NCBI RefSeq assembly: GCF_001421745.1
Contig: NZ_LMKW01000013.1
Location: 112,048-176,047, forward strand
Length of the DNA stretch: 64,000 nucleotides
Direction: 5' to 3'
Source of the DNA: Sphingomonas sp. Leaf230
GTDB lineage: Bacteria > Pseudomonadota > Alphaproteobacteria > Sphingomonadales > Sphingomonadaceae
The notes under the pieces were generated by a model, which saw only the letters and a program-made list of their open reading frames with translations, was not told the origin of the DNA and ran no database searches. The position numbers and the translations under genes are program-made. Below are positions 33,848 through 43,349 of the stretch, piece by piece. Position 1 is the first letter of the stretch. The number at the start of each line of letters is the position of its first letter.

Positions 33848-34924
33848 TTGAAAATTGTCATGCCGGATCCGGTGGGCCGCGGCGCGGGTCTCGGCAACGA
33901 ACTTATTGTATGGGCTAAGTGTATTATTGCCGGACACATCCTAAACGCCAATGCGCTTCACCCCGCTTGGGGAGCCAATGCGCGTGGCTACCACAGATTT
34001 TTCGGCACTTCCCGACTCGATTTCGTTGCCTATCGGATGCTTAAAAAGGTGATGCCGACCTTGCGCTTTGACGAAGCGGCTTACTATGCGCATGGCGGCG
34101 GCGACTACGGCCAAGCGTTACAGGCATTTGCTGTCACGAACAAACTAGAGAGCCGATCGCACTACCTATTGCTGGTCGACGGCCTATGGGGCGGACTGGA
34201 TATGCTATCGAATGCCCGACTGCCGTTGCTCGCCCACCTGCTTTCCTCGCGCAGCACGGCCAGCAACCTTTACGCTCTGGATGCTGCCATTCCAAGAGAC
34301 CGCCTGCGCGTTGCTATGCATGTCCGTCGTGGGGATTTCAACGCGCCACAAAGTGGTTCGGCTGTTCGGGGAAAGTTCAATGTGGCTTTACCAATGGACT
34401 GGTATTTAGCGGTTATGCGTAACTTAGTTGAATATTTCGGCAATCACGTTCATTTTCTTATCGTATCCGATGCGCCTGAAGAAGACTTGTCTATTTTTTA
34501 TTCAGTTAGCGGCAATGTCGTCACCACGAAATATCAAAATATGACTGACATATCAGACATGCTAGCGCTGACCTACAGCGATTTCGTAGTTTGCTCGGTA
34601 TCGAGTTTCAGCATTTGGGCAGTATTTCTATCTAGTGCTCGGTATGGCTGGTATGAACCACATCTGGAACCGCTGGGCGGGGTCGGCGCAGTATGGGGAA
34701 GTGAACCCTTACAACGTGCCGAAGGCAGCCTGACCAGCGCCGCGGCCGCGTTTTTTGCTCAGACAGAAAATGCCGAAGAGAAATGGAAGTTTCGCGGTAT
34801 TCCAATCGGAGACGATGGTATCTGTCCCAATTACTTACTAGAAGATCTGGCGGCGTGCCTAGCGCTCAAACAACGTAGCAGCGACCTAATTCGTTACGGC
34901 ATAGCTCCGCTACGTAGGCGTTAG
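33848..34924 (+). CDS. GT11-like (alpha-1,2-fucosyltransferase-like) protein
   Basis: A 358-residue protein with a glycine-rich start (VGRGAGLGNELIVWAK) and HVRRGDF at 158-164, the GDP-binding signature of GT11 alpha-1,2 and related fucosyltransferases. LIVSDAPEEDLSIF and the later SDFVVCSVSSFSIWAVFLS correspond to the family's D-x-x-x and SSFS blocks. The rest is diverged, so linkage is not certain. GDP-fucose would be supplied by Gmd and Fcl from the same locus. The TTG at 33848 is used; ATG 33860 would remove only four residues. Confidence 0.75.
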   Translation: MKIVMPDPVGRGAGLGNELIVWAKCIIAGHILNANALHPAWGANARGYHRFFGTSRLDFVAYRMLKKVMPTLRFDEAAYYAHGGGDYGQALQAFAVTNKLESRSHYLLLVDGLWGGLDMLSNARLPLLAHLLSSRSTASNLYALDAAIPRDRLRVAMHVRRGDFNAPQSGSAVRGKFNVALPMDWYLAVMRNLVEYFGNHVHFLIVSDAPEEDLSIFYSVSGNVVTTKYQNMTDISDMLALTYSDFVVCSVSSFSIWAVFLSSARYGWYEPHLEPLGGVGAVWGSEPLQRAEGSLTSAAAAFFAQTENAEEKWKFRGIPIGDDGICPNYLLEDLAACLALKQRSSDLIRYGIAPLRRR

Positions 34925-35040
34925 AAAATGTCTTTGGCAGAACCGAGGACGCCGACAGCGGGGGGAGTGCCGTTCGCGAGCCGTCCTCGACCACGCCAAG
35001 GATATTATTTTGCAGTTGATAAGAGTTGGTCAGTTTGGCT

Positions 35041-36486
35041 ATGAATCAGACTGTTCAGCAAAAGATTCGTAATAGCGCGAAGGTTACTTTCCTAGGTACT
35101 ATTGCGAACGGCATTCTTCAAGTTATTGGTCTTACGGTGTTATCCCGTTTACTGTCCCCTGCTGACTATGGCGTCTTTGCGATCTCGCTTTCGTTGAACG
35201 CGGTGACCTTGCAGTTTGCAGCATCCGCTACGGAGCGCGCCCTTCTTCTGCTTGAAAGTAGCAATGATGCTGAACGAGCGTTTGCGCCGGTCATATCAAT
35301 CGTGGCAATTGCCGCATTGCTCCCGCTAATCGGATACACACTAGCGGATAGTTTCGGGTACAAAGGGTTATCTTTCTCTATTACATGTATGCTGATTTTG
35401 ACTCAGGCAGTCAATGCACTAGCGATTGTTCCTCGGGCCATGCTTCGGAGAGATATCCGTTTCGGGAGAATTGTCGCTGGCGAGTTTTCGGGGCAGTTGC
35501 TGGGGCAGCTTTGCCTCTCAATGCTCCTGGCTTACTTAGGCTTTGGCGCAATCTCGCTCGCTTGGGGACAGCTTCTTTCAGTAGTAATAATCACGGCGGT
35601 TATTATCAGCAGTCAGCCGCTAAGTTTGTTCTGCTGGCGGATGGAGGGATTTGGTCGTATTTGGAAGTTGTTCCGCTCGATAGGATCAGTTTCGGGACTT
35701 GAAATGATGGCGGTTCAATCACCCCCGTTTCTTCTCGGTTCGGTGTTCGGGGTGGTGACGACCGGCCTTTTCAACCGTGCCAATGCTATCATTGGCCTTC
35801 CGCTGCAACTGGCCACAAATTCCATCTCGCGGGTTTTGATCTCAGGCTTTTCGCTATCGATCCGTGACCAGAGCGCATTGCGGAATACGTTTCTGGGCCA
35901 GCTTCGCCTGATAGCTGTCATATGCTTCCCCGTCGCTGTCGGAATCGCTGCCAGCTCCGCTTCATTTACCGCGGTAGTATTGGGATCAAAATGGTTGGCT
36001 GTGGGGCCCATGGTTGTACCAGTCGCTTTGTTCTCGGCCTTCAGCTTGATGTGTGTGCTAACCGGGACGTTAGCAGACGCTGCACATCGATTTCGGGAAA
36101 AGATGGCGATCCAATTAATTGACAACGTTGCGGCGGTGCTAGCTATCGTTGGATTTGGCCAGATCGGTGCCAGTGCAGCGCTCTATGGGCTCGCGGCGAC
36201 GGCGCTCGCTCGCTTCGGACTTTCGCTCTGGCTGTCGCGGACAATCATCGAGTCGAGTTGGCAGGCGATAGGCCGCGCTCTAATGCCTTCCATTGCGTCC
36301 GCGGGAGTGGTTTTCGTTTCGGCTAGCACTGTGGGTTGGCTGCTCACGGGGTACACGATGTTTGTGGTTTTGACCGGTCAGGTCGCTATATGCGGCGTAT
36401 CGCTTGTAATCACGCTCTTAGTAGTCGATCGAGACATGGTGTTCCAAGTGCTGGGTACTCAGCGAGGTCGCCCTGCATCGCAGTAA
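35041..36486 (+). CDS. Wzx-type polysaccharide flippase
   Basis: A 481-residue inner-membrane protein with 12-14 hydrophobic helices and the MOP/PST family start (SAKVTFLGTIANGILQVIGLTVLSRLLSPADYGVFAISLS). It would move polyprenyl-diphosphate-linked repeat units to the periplasmic face. The middle NRANAIIGLPLQLATNSISRVLISGFS is typical of lipopolysaccharide/teichuronic flippases (MATE-like MVF fold). ATG 35041 is chosen over a TTG at 35026. A polymerase/ligase candidate lies 1.3 kb downstream, giving the Wzx/Wzy pair. Confidence 0.92.
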   Translation: MNQTVQQKIRNSAKVTFLGTIANGILQVIGLTVLSRLLSPADYGVFAISLSLNAVTLQFAASATERALLLLESSNDAERAFAPVISIVAIAALLPLIGYTLADSFGYKGLSFSITCMLILTQAVNALAIVPRAMLRRDIRFGRIVAGEFSGQLLGQLCLSMLLAYLGFGAISLAWGQLLSVVIITAVIISSQPLSLFCWRMEGFGRIWKLFRSIGSVSGLEMMAVQSPPFLLGSVFGVVTTGLFNRANAIIGLPLQLATNSISRVLISGFSLSIRDQSALRNTFLGQLRLIAVICFPVAVGIAASSASFTAVVLGSKWLAVGPMVVPVALFSAFSLMCVLTGTLADAAHRFREKMAIQLIDNVAAVLAIVGFGQIGASAALYGLAATALARFGLSLWLSRTIIESSWQAIGRALMPSIASAGVVFVSASTVGWLLTGYTMFVVLTGQVAICGVSLVITLLVVDRDMVFQVLGTQRGRPASQ

Positions 36487-36523
36487 GCAGCCAGCGCGGT
36501 GTAAGAGATGGCAGTCGAAAAAA

Positions 36524-37672
36524 ATGAAGATTTTGATCTCCGGACCCTCGATGACCTCGGCAGTTGCCGATGCCACCGGCATCGATCTGACTGACTTGCC
36601 GCGAGGCACCGTGCAGACCCCGATTGCCCCACTGGCGGCTGCCTTGATCTCCGCCGGACATAACGTACACATAGTCACGCTCGATCCCTTAATCGACGAG
36701 GTGCAATCTTTCGAGCGCGAAGGTTTGTGTGTTACTTTTTGCCCATTGCGGGGCGCCCCTCGGTTCAAAGCGCGCCATCGGATGAAAGATCTTTTCGCCG
36801 CAGAGATTGCTCACCTTTCAAGTGTAATAGCGCGAAGCGATGCGGATATCGTGCACGCACACTGGACTTACGAGCATGCCGAAGCAGCGCTGCGTAGTGG
36901 CAAGCCCTATCTTATCACGATGCATGATCTTGGCTGGGATTATCTACTTAAGTTTCGAGACACCTACCGCCTAATGCGGCTGATAATGAAGTACCGGGTA
37001 ATGGTACGTGTCCGAAATTTAACAGTGGTAGGTGAGTTCATGCTGAATAAGGCGTGGCAGTATGGATTCCGTGGCAAAGCCCATCTCGTACCTAATCCGA
37101 TTGGTCCTGCAAACTGGCAGCCCAAATCGCTAGATACGCCTATTTTTGTAGCGGTCGGTAATCCAAACACCATCAAGAACATTACTTCGGCAATTGCCGC
37201 TTTTGATGTGATTCGCCAAATCAATCCTATAGCCGAGTTGCATCTATTTGGACCAGGATTAGACGAGAGCTATATGCCCGCGCATGGTCGCCGGGGCGTG
37301 ATAGCTCACGGTAACGTCGAGCACCGTGAGTTAATGCATTTTTTGGCCAGACATGCCACAGTTCTGATCCACCCCTCGCGGCTTGAAACTTTTGGCGTGA
37401 TTATAGCCGAGGCGAAGATGCGTGGAGTGCCTGCAATCGCCGGTATCAAATCCGGGGGCACATTAGATGCGATCGGTGAGGTTGGGGTGTTATGTGATGT
37501 TGAAGACTCAGCGTCGATTGCGCAAGCGGCACAGGACATTATCTCAGATCAAGTACGCTATTATGATCTACAAAAAGCTTCGCACGAGGATGTAAAGGCG
37601 CGATTCTCAGCAACAAACGTTGCGGCGTCGTACATCGGAATATATCAAAATATATTGTGCAATCATAAGTGA
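36524..37672 (+). CDS. Glycosyltransferase family 4 protein
   Basis: A 382-residue GT-B enzyme. The donor domain is clear: FVAVGNPNTIKNITSAIAAFDVI, LHLFGPGLDESY, VIAHGNVEHRELMHFLARHATVLIHPSRLETFGVIIAEAKMRGVPAIAG with the EX7E motif (E of SRLETFGVIIAEA), then a long GEVGVLCDVEDSASIAQA. The acceptor domain has VHAHWTYEHAEAAL and ITMHDLGWDY. It would add one sugar to the growing unit. It stands between the flippase and the polymerase. Its 3' end is AT-rich like the following gene. Confidence 0.93.
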   Translation: MKILISGPSMTSAVADATGIDLTDLPRGTVQTPIAPLAAALISAGHNVHIVTLDPLIDEVQSFEREGLCVTFCPLRGAPRFKARHRMKDLFAAEIAHLSSVIARSDADIVHAHWTYEHAEAALRSGKPYLITMHDLGWDYLLKFRDTYRLMRLIMKYRVMVRVRNLTVVGEFMLNKAWQYGFRGKAHLVPNPIGPANWQPKSLDTPIFVAVGNPNTIKNITSAIAAFDVIRQINPIAELHLFGPGLDESYMPAHGRRGVIAHGNVEHRELMHFLARHATVLIHPSRLETFGVIIAEAKMRGVPAIAGIKSGGTLDAIGEVGVLCDVEDSASIAQAAQDIISDQVRYYDLQKASHEDVKARFSATNVAASYIGIYQNILCNHK

Positions 37673-37736
37673 TTGTTGAGCGATGTCATGATGAAGCGGA
37701 AATCGTTTTCAAATCGCATTGGGTTGAAATGAGATA

Positions 37737-38966
37737 ATGTCCAAGATAGTTGGTTCCATACCGCCGCTTGTCTGGCAAATTATCATTTTCTTGATTATTT
37801 TTTCGTCAAGCGCCGCTGGATATTATTCTGGGCAAAATTACGCTGATTTTATGAATAGAGGTTGGTATACCCAAGCTTCTGATAGTGATCTTGCGAATCC
37901 TCTAACTGTACTGGGCACAATTGGATCTGTTGCCTGCGCGTTTGTCTTAGTGTTGAGATTTCCATTCAAGCCCGCGCCTATATTGTTGATGTTATTGCCC
38001 GTTTTAAGTTGGCTGATTATTTCATCAGCCTGGTCCAATACTATCAGCTCAACGGCTGTTCTAACGTTAAAGGCGGTTATTTATGTCAATGCCTTAGATT
38101 GCGCACTGAGACAGCTTGACGCTAAATCTGCTTTTAGAGCATTCTCGTGGTCGATTTCTGCCATTCTGTTGATTAGCTTAGCACTTTGCATCAGTGATCC
38201 GGTATTTCGTATTTCAATCGGCGCAGATGGTTGGCGCGGGCTGTTTACCCAAAAAAACCGTTTATCCTCCTTTTGCCTTTTCTCGATACCGGTTCTAATG
38301 TTTGGCATGCGTCTTACTCCAATATCCTCCTTGTTTACTCTAATTTTGACAGCTTTTATGCTTGTAATGTCGCAAGGGAAAGCTGCCATTGCGATTATTG
38401 GCGCTGCGGCCATCATTCTGTTTGCAGTAAATATGTCATGGCGTGGCCGTGGAGAGGCAAAAACAACACTGCTGGTTACCTGCATATTATTTGCGTTTAC
38501 ATTTATAGTAATATCTTCAGCACTTATATACCAAGTAAATCTTGGTTTAATTGATTTTACTGGGCGAGCAAGAATTTGGTCGTGGTTTTTAGACGATTTG
38601 GGTAAAGATATATTCTTTGGAAAGGGCGGCTTGACAGCAGCTCAAGACCCTATTTTTGTTCAAAGAGCTGAAAGTAGTGGAATGCCTTCTACTTCTGATA
38701 GTTCTTACATTATGATATTGTACAATAATGGAATTGTTGGGATATTTCTATTTTTTGCGACCGCCGTTGGAATTTGTGTTTCATCAATAAATAAAAATTC
38801 TAGGCACTTTATATATCCAATAATTTCGGTCTTTTGTTATATTATTTTCGCAGCAACAGAGTCTGACACGAGGTTTCTTCCGTACTATTCGACATATTCT
38901 TTATTGGCTCTTTTTTCTATTGCGGCTAAATTAAGGCAGCGCGATCAGATGGAATTGAATGCCTAA
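37737..38966 (+). CDS. O-antigen ligase/Wzy-type polymerase
   Basis: A 409-residue inner-membrane protein with about eleven hydrophobic segments. The Wzy_C pattern appears in the middle and end: a Gly-Trp-Arg-Gly motif (GADGWRGLFTQKNRLSSF), which matches the family's NWRGLFGHKN-type signature, and a later loop GRARIWSWFLDDL. It probably polymerises repeat units at the periplasmic face, or ligates them. It is the most AT-rich gene of the locus and the last one pointing right before the broken ABC gene; its start ATG 37737 has weak Shine-Dalgarno support. Confidence 0.88.
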   Translation: MSKIVGSIPPLVWQIIIFLIIFSSSAAGYYSGQNYADFMNRGWYTQASDSDLANPLTVLGTIGSVACAFVLVLRFPFKPAPILLMLLPVLSWLIISSAWSNTISSTAVLTLKAVIYVNALDCALRQLDAKSAFRAFSWSISAILLISLALCISDPVFRISIGADGWRGLFTQKNRLSSFCLFSIPVLMFGMRLTPISSLFTLILTAFMLVMSQGKAAIAIIGAAAIILFAVNMSWRGRGEAKTTLLVTCILFAFTFIVISSALIYQVNLGLIDFTGRARIWSWFLDDLGKDIFFGKGGLTAAQDPIFVQRAESSGMPSTSDSSYIMILYNNGIVGIFLFFATAVGICVSSINKNSRHFIYPIISVFCYIIFAATESDTRFLPYYSTYSLLALFSIAAKLRQRDQMELNA

Positions 38967-39299
38967 GTTTTGCACTTACTTAATTTCTCGGGGGACGCCT
39001 ATTAACGTCCCTGCAACGCAGGCTGCGTAATCCCAGCAGTGTGAAATTGGCTCAAAAATCGAGCGTTTGTGGGCCGTATCCGATCAGCGCCACGGTCGGT
39101 CCCGATCTGTCCGTTTTCCCATCGATTTGTATTCTTGTCCGAGTCGCTATCGCAGGTCCAGCGTTGACAGACATGTTCATGCTGGCCGCCAGAGGACCGT
39201 CTGACGGACAGGGCTCCGAGGACCGTCGCGTACCCCACATCGCCTGTTCTGCCGTCGCGGCGGGCAGGCATTGGGGGCACGGATCACTGCTTCGAGCAG

Positions 39300-40060
39300 T
39301 GGCGGCACCCGGGGGGCGATCCGTTCGAGGACGTGACCTTCCGCTATGCCGGGCAAGCCCGCCCGCTCTACCAGCATCTGACCGTCACAATTCCGGCCGG
39401 GCAGTGCGTCGGTTTGGTCAGGCCGGGCAGTACCTGCTTGGTGAAGCTGATCCAGCGGCTCTACGACGTCGATGGTGGTCGCGTGACGATCGACGGGCAG
39501 GACGTTCTCTCGCAACGCAGGGGTCGGTACGTCGGCAGGTCGCAATCGTGCCGCAGGAGCCAGTGCTGTTCCACCGCACGCTGGCCGAGAATATCGGCTA
39601 TGTGCGCCCAGACGCGAGCCACGCGGAGATCGAGCAGGCGGCCGGGCTTGCCAACCCACATGATTTCATCGTGGCGCTGCCGAAGCCTATCGCCCGCTTG
39701 TCGGCGAACGGGGTATGAAGCTGTCGGGCGGTGAACGCCAGCGGGTAGCAATCGCTCATGCCTTCCTGGTCAATGCCCGGATCCTGATCCTGGATGAGGC
39801 GACTTCCAGTATCGACTCCGTATCCGAGGCCGCGATCCAGTAGGCGATGGAGCGGCTAATGGTCGGCCGCTCCGCGATCGTCATCGCGCACCGACTCTAC
39901 ACCGTCCGCGAGCTCGACCGAATTCTCGTGTTCGCAGCGGGGCGGATCGTGGAGGACGGCTCGCACGATCGTCTGCTGGCGATCGATGACGGGCACTATC
40001 GTCGCCTATTCGAGCGACAGCCGGAGCAGCGACGCCGGAAACCGCCTGACCCACACAACT
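39300..40060 (+). pseudogene. Remnant of an ABC exporter ATPase
   Basis: Reading across three frames, the sequence is the nucleotide-binding domain of a type I secretion or bacteriocin-type ABC exporter: FEDVTFRYAGQARPLYQHLTV, a Walker A damaged to GLVRPGSTCLVK (normally GPSGSGKST), RRQVAIVPQEPVLFHRTL, KLSGGERQRVAIA (signature motif), ILILDEATSSIDS (Walker B) and IAHRLYTVRELDRILV with the switch histidine. At least two frameshifts and an in-frame TAG at about 39,841 disrupt it, and the membrane and N-terminal domains are missing. It marks the beginning of the insertion that splits the polysaccharide locus. The 335 bases before it hold no gene. Confidence 0.85.
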
Positions 40061-40083
40061 GCGCAACGGCAGTCATAAGGTAG

Positions 40084-40252
40084 TAGCAAGAATGGAGCAA
40101 CTCCGGCCTACGCCTGTGCCGTCGGGGGAGGAAAGAAGGTAAGAGGAAGGCATGACAAGGTAATAGCGATGAAGCAGGATGGGTGGTGTATGACACCACG
40201 TTCTGCTATCGCAGACCTGCTCCGCGCCGTGGGCTTGTCGCAGGAGGGTAGA
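40084..40252 (+). other. Candidate oriT region upstream of mobC
   Basis: This short non-coding stretch directly upstream of mobC has an inverted repeat GTGGTGT-ATG-ACACCAC (40,183-40,199) and a second, TCTGC-TATC-GCAGA (40,202-40,215). Position next to mobC/relaxase genes and paired hairpins are the usual layout of an oriT. The nic site is not identified. Confidence 0.45.
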
Positions 40253-40624
40253 GTGGCGGATCAGACCCCCGATCAACCGAAGCGAAAGCCGCGTTTGAGC
40301 CGTGCACGCCGCGCCGATAGCGGCAAAAAAATCGTCTTCCGCGTCAGCAACGAGGAATGGGATACGCTTCATCTCGAGGCGGGCGACATCGGTATTTCCA
40401 CGCTTGTCCGGGCACGTGTGTTCGGCGGGGGTATTCGCAGCCGCGACGGACTGCGCAGAATCGCCGCCCTGCATCTGATCGGGCGCCGCCTGCAGATGCT
40501 GACCGAGCATCCTGGCATGGACGTTGGGCAGACCGCCGCTGCGCTCACCGAAGTCCGCACGGCCATCGCGCGGCTATCCAAGGACATTCCCAGCGCGGAT
40601 GCGGACGATGACACGGTGTCATGA
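40253..40624 (+). CDS. mobC: MobC-type mobilization accessory protein
   Basis: A 123-residue basic protein: a positively charged tail (RKPRLSRARRADSGKK), a ribbon-helix-helix-like piece (IVFRVSNEEWDTLHLEAGDIGISTLVRARVFG), and RIAALHLIGRRLQMLTEH. MobC proteins bind oriT and help open DNA for the relaxase. The GTG at 40253 is chosen because CAGGAGG lies 7 bases upstream; an earlier start at 40169 would place the oriT-like hairpins inside the gene. The stop overlaps the relaxase start (ATGA). Confidence 0.85.
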   Translation: MADQTPDQPKRKPRLSRARRADSGKKIVFRVSNEEWDTLHLEAGDIGISTLVRARVFGGGIRSRDGLRRIAALHLIGRRLQMLTEHPGMDVGQTAAALTEVRTAIARLSKDIPSADADDDTVS

Positions 40625-42567
40625 TCGTCAAGAAAATCCCCGCCCGGCCTGCAGGCAGGAATGCCACCATCGAGCGCGCGACACATGCGCGGCGGCTGGT
40701 CGATTACCTAAGGCTGCCCGACAAGGAAAGCGCAGAGCGGGCGCATCTGGTTGAATATATGCTGAGCCAGAAACTCGCCGACCCGTCGACAGAACGCCTG
40801 TTCCACATCGGCGCCAGAGGTTTCGTTAGCAAAACGATCGAAGGACAACGTGCCGAAATGATCGCCGTTGCCCAGGAGGCCCGCCGTAGCCCCAACCCTG
40901 TCGACCATTGGTTGCTGAGTTGGCGTGAGGATGAACTCCCCACACCCGATCAGGTTGATGCGGTGGTTGCGCTGTTCGTCGAACATCTGGACGTTGCCGA
41001 CCAGCCCTGCATCTACGCCTGCCACGGCGATACCCGTAACCGTCATGTTCATCTCGCCTTGAACCGATACGATTGCGCCACACGTCGGATGATCGAGATA
41101 AACGACGGCTTTACACTGGAGGCAGCCCACCAAGCGGTCGCACTCATCGTCGATCGGTTCGGATGGCAGGCCGAGAAAGATGCCCGATACGAAGTTGGGA
41201 ACGGCCGTCCGGTCCTGACCGCAAGTGCGCTTGCACGCATCGAGGACGGTCGGGAATCGATCCGCCCGGCCGCAGCCGCTTTCGAGAATCGGACCGGCTA
41301 TCGCTCGGCGCAGCGGATCGCGCAGGATGACGCGCTGCCGAGAATCAGGGCGGCAAGGTCCTGGGCCGAGCTTCACGCTTCGCTTGCAGGCGTCGGCACC
41401 ACCTATGACCTGACAGGCACCAATGGTGTGACGATCGGTGTCGGTAATGAGCGGGTAAAGGCATCGATCGTAGATCGGGCCATCACTCGCACGCGGCTGG
41501 AAAAACGACTTGGTGGGTTCCAACCCCGTGATGCGGCGATCCCGCTCGTTACCAGATTGGTTGATGACGACCGTTTTACAGAGGCGTTGCGCGCCGAGGA
41601 ATATCGTGCGGCGTGCGAACAGTGGCGAAAGCTTCAGGATGACAAGCGCAAGGCCCGTGCAGGGCGCACCACGGAGATTGGCAAGCCCGTGACCGCGACG
41701 ACCATCGCGCGGGCGGCGGCCCGGGAACAGGCGTCGGCGAAAGCGGGCAAGGTCAAGCGGCCTCCTCCTGACCTGCAGAGCTTTTACTATGCGCACGGCG
41801 AAGGGGTCTTGGCAGAGCGATGGCCGCATCGACACCGGGTGAGCGGCTTCCCGTCGCTACACGGTGGACGGCGCGCCGGCGCGGTTTCTACGCATGTGAT
41901 CGAAGGCTATACGGGCTATCCTTGCGCCGATGGCATGCGGTATGCGCGAGGGCCCCAAGCCCCAACAGCCTTTCTCGATCGCGGCCCGCGCATCGACGTA
42001 ATCGCCGATGATGATGCGGCACTGTTAGGCGCGCTCAGGCTGGCTGCCTGGAATTTCGATGGCAAGGTGTCGGTTAGCGGCAGCGCTGCTTTCCGCGAAC
42101 GGGTATATACTCTGGCGAAAGCCCACGGATTGAGCGGGGTTTTGAACGACCCCGACTTTGTCAGGCGCCGTGCGGTCGAAGTCAGCCACCACCTCAAGAA
42201 CCAAGCCGTCTCGGTAGTGGACTCGGCGGTAGCGATTGCCAGCATCTTGCCGCCGACAGACACGGATCTCGATTTAGATACAATTCCAGCTGCGCAAAAC
42301 ACTAGACGTCGCCCTGACGGTCCTGATGAAAGCGGCCCTCCAATACCGCGCATGTCTCAACGAGCCGCATCCGAACCTGCCGCCGAAAGAAAGCGTTCCC
42401 GAGAGAGGTCCACACGTGATGTTGCCGGTCCAAAACCTGGAGGGCTTTTCGATCTCGCGAGCAATGTCGAAAAGCCAGAAAACGAGGCCAAGGCAAAAGG
42501 GCCGACGGACACGGAAGCACAATTTCCGGTCGGTCCGCCTGGCAAGGGTCACAGCGAGGGTCGCTGA
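40621..42567 (+). CDS. MobA/VirD2-type relaxase with C-terminal LPD7-like domain
   Basis: A 648-residue conjugative relaxase that nicks oriT and pilots the strand. The N-terminal nuclease has YLRLPDKES and HWLLSWREDELPTPD, then the three-histidine metal site HGDTRNRHVHL (H135, H142, H144) and NRYDCATRRMIEIN. A middle helical region (200-380) is followed by an LPD7-like domain (IDVIADDDAALLGALRLAAWNFDGKVSVSG, about 455-510) and a disordered tail rich in Arg, Glu and Pro. It overlaps mobC by four bases. The tail ends 30 bases from the convergent TetR gene. No coupling protein or type IV secretion genes are visible, so mobilization would need helper functions. Confidence 0.93.
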   Translation: MIVKKIPARPAGRNATIERATHARRLVDYLRLPDKESAERAHLVEYMLSQKLADPSTERLFHIGARGFVSKTIEGQRAEMIAVAQEARRSPNPVDHWLLSWREDELPTPDQVDAVVALFVEHLDVADQPCIYACHGDTRNRHVHLALNRYDCATRRMIEINDGFTLEAAHQAVALIVDRFGWQAEKDARYEVGNGRPVLTASALARIEDGRESIRPAAAAFENRTGYRSAQRIAQDDALPRIRAARSWAELHASLAGVGTTYDLTGTNGVTIGVGNERVKASIVDRAITRTRLEKRLGGFQPRDAAIPLVTRLVDDDRFTEALRAEEYRAACEQWRKLQDDKRKARAGRTTEIGKPVTATTIARAAAREQASAKAGKVKRPPPDLQSFYYAHGEGVLAERWPHRHRVSGFPSLHGGRRAGAVSTHVIEGYTGYPCADGMRYARGPQAPTAFLDRGPRIDVIADDDAALLGALRLAAWNFDGKVSVSGSAAFRERVYTLAKAHGLSGVLNDPDFVRRRAVEVSHHLKNQAVSVVDSAVAIASILPPTDTDLDLDTIPAAQNTRRRPDGPDESGPPIPRMSQRAASEPAAERKRSRERSTRDVAGPKPGGLFDLASNVEKPENEAKAKGPTDTEAQFPVGPPGKGHSEGR

Positions 42568-42597
42568 CTATCCTGTAACGGCCAGAGCCGTTTGGCT

Positions 42598-43158
42598 CTA
42601 TTCGCCGACAAGGGCCCGCAGGCGGTCGCGATCGAGGCCCGGATCGCGCGAAAGATGAAACGCGGCAGCGAAATAGATCGCGATAATCCGTTCGGCTATA
42701 ACGAACGGGTCACCCTTGCCGCGTAGCGAGCTGTTCGGAACTTCGACGGTCGCGAAATGATCTCGGACGACGTCCCAGGATCGATCGATCTGCTCGGCAA
42801 GAGCACGATGCCGGCCTTGGCGAAGCCCCGCAAACGCTGCGATCTGAGTCACGAGACCAGCGAGCATCGCGCTTTCGTACAGTTGTCCGGTAGCTACGGT
42901 GAACACGCTCATCGACGGTTTATGGTCGATAGCGCTGAACGCCTTGAGCAAATGTACAAACGCCATCTCGATCACTTTTTCGTGCAAACCCGACATGCCG
43001 CCAAACAGCGCGCACACAGTCGTAGCGGAAACGCCGGATGCCAGAGCGACGCTCCGGGCGGACAAGCCGCCAAAACCGTCGTGGACCGAAAGGGTCACGG
43101 CGGCCTCGAGGATGCGTTCGCGGGTCGCATCGGGATCGGCAGAGTTCGGGCGTGCCAT
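42598..43158 (-). CDS. TetR/AcrR-family regulator
   Basis: A 186-residue regulator with an N-terminal TetR helix-turn-helix: ATRERILEAAVTLSVHDGFGGLSARSVALASGVSATTVCALFGG (residues 11-55). The C-terminal ligand domain is diverged (about 70-186). It is convergent with the relaxase and divergent from the unknown operon starting at 43,350; the 190-base gap between is the natural operator site, so it may repress that operon. ATG 43158 is preceded by weak purines. The ligand cannot be predicted. Confidence 0.9.
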   Translation of the reverse strand: MARPNSADPDATRERILEAAVTLSVHDGFGGLSARSVALASGVSATTVCALFGGMSGLHEKVIEMAFVHLLKAFSAIDHKPSMSVFTVATGQLYESAMLAGLVTQIAAFAGLRQGRHRALAEQIDRSWDVVRDHFATVEVPNSSLRGKGDPFVIAERIIAIYFAAAFHLSRDPGLDRDRLRALVGE

Positions 43159-43349
43159 GGTATGACGCTAGACTTCCGTACAACCGTGCGCAAGCTTCGC
43201 CTGCCTGCGAGCGGGCGACTGCAGAACGGTAGAACAGCTAGATTCGAGGTCAGTGAGGGGTGGGCTTGAGCCCCGAAGTTCAGATGAAAACAGGGAGGGC
43301 TCGTCCGGACCACGAGGTCCGCGACAACGACGTTCAAGGCCTTTCACAC

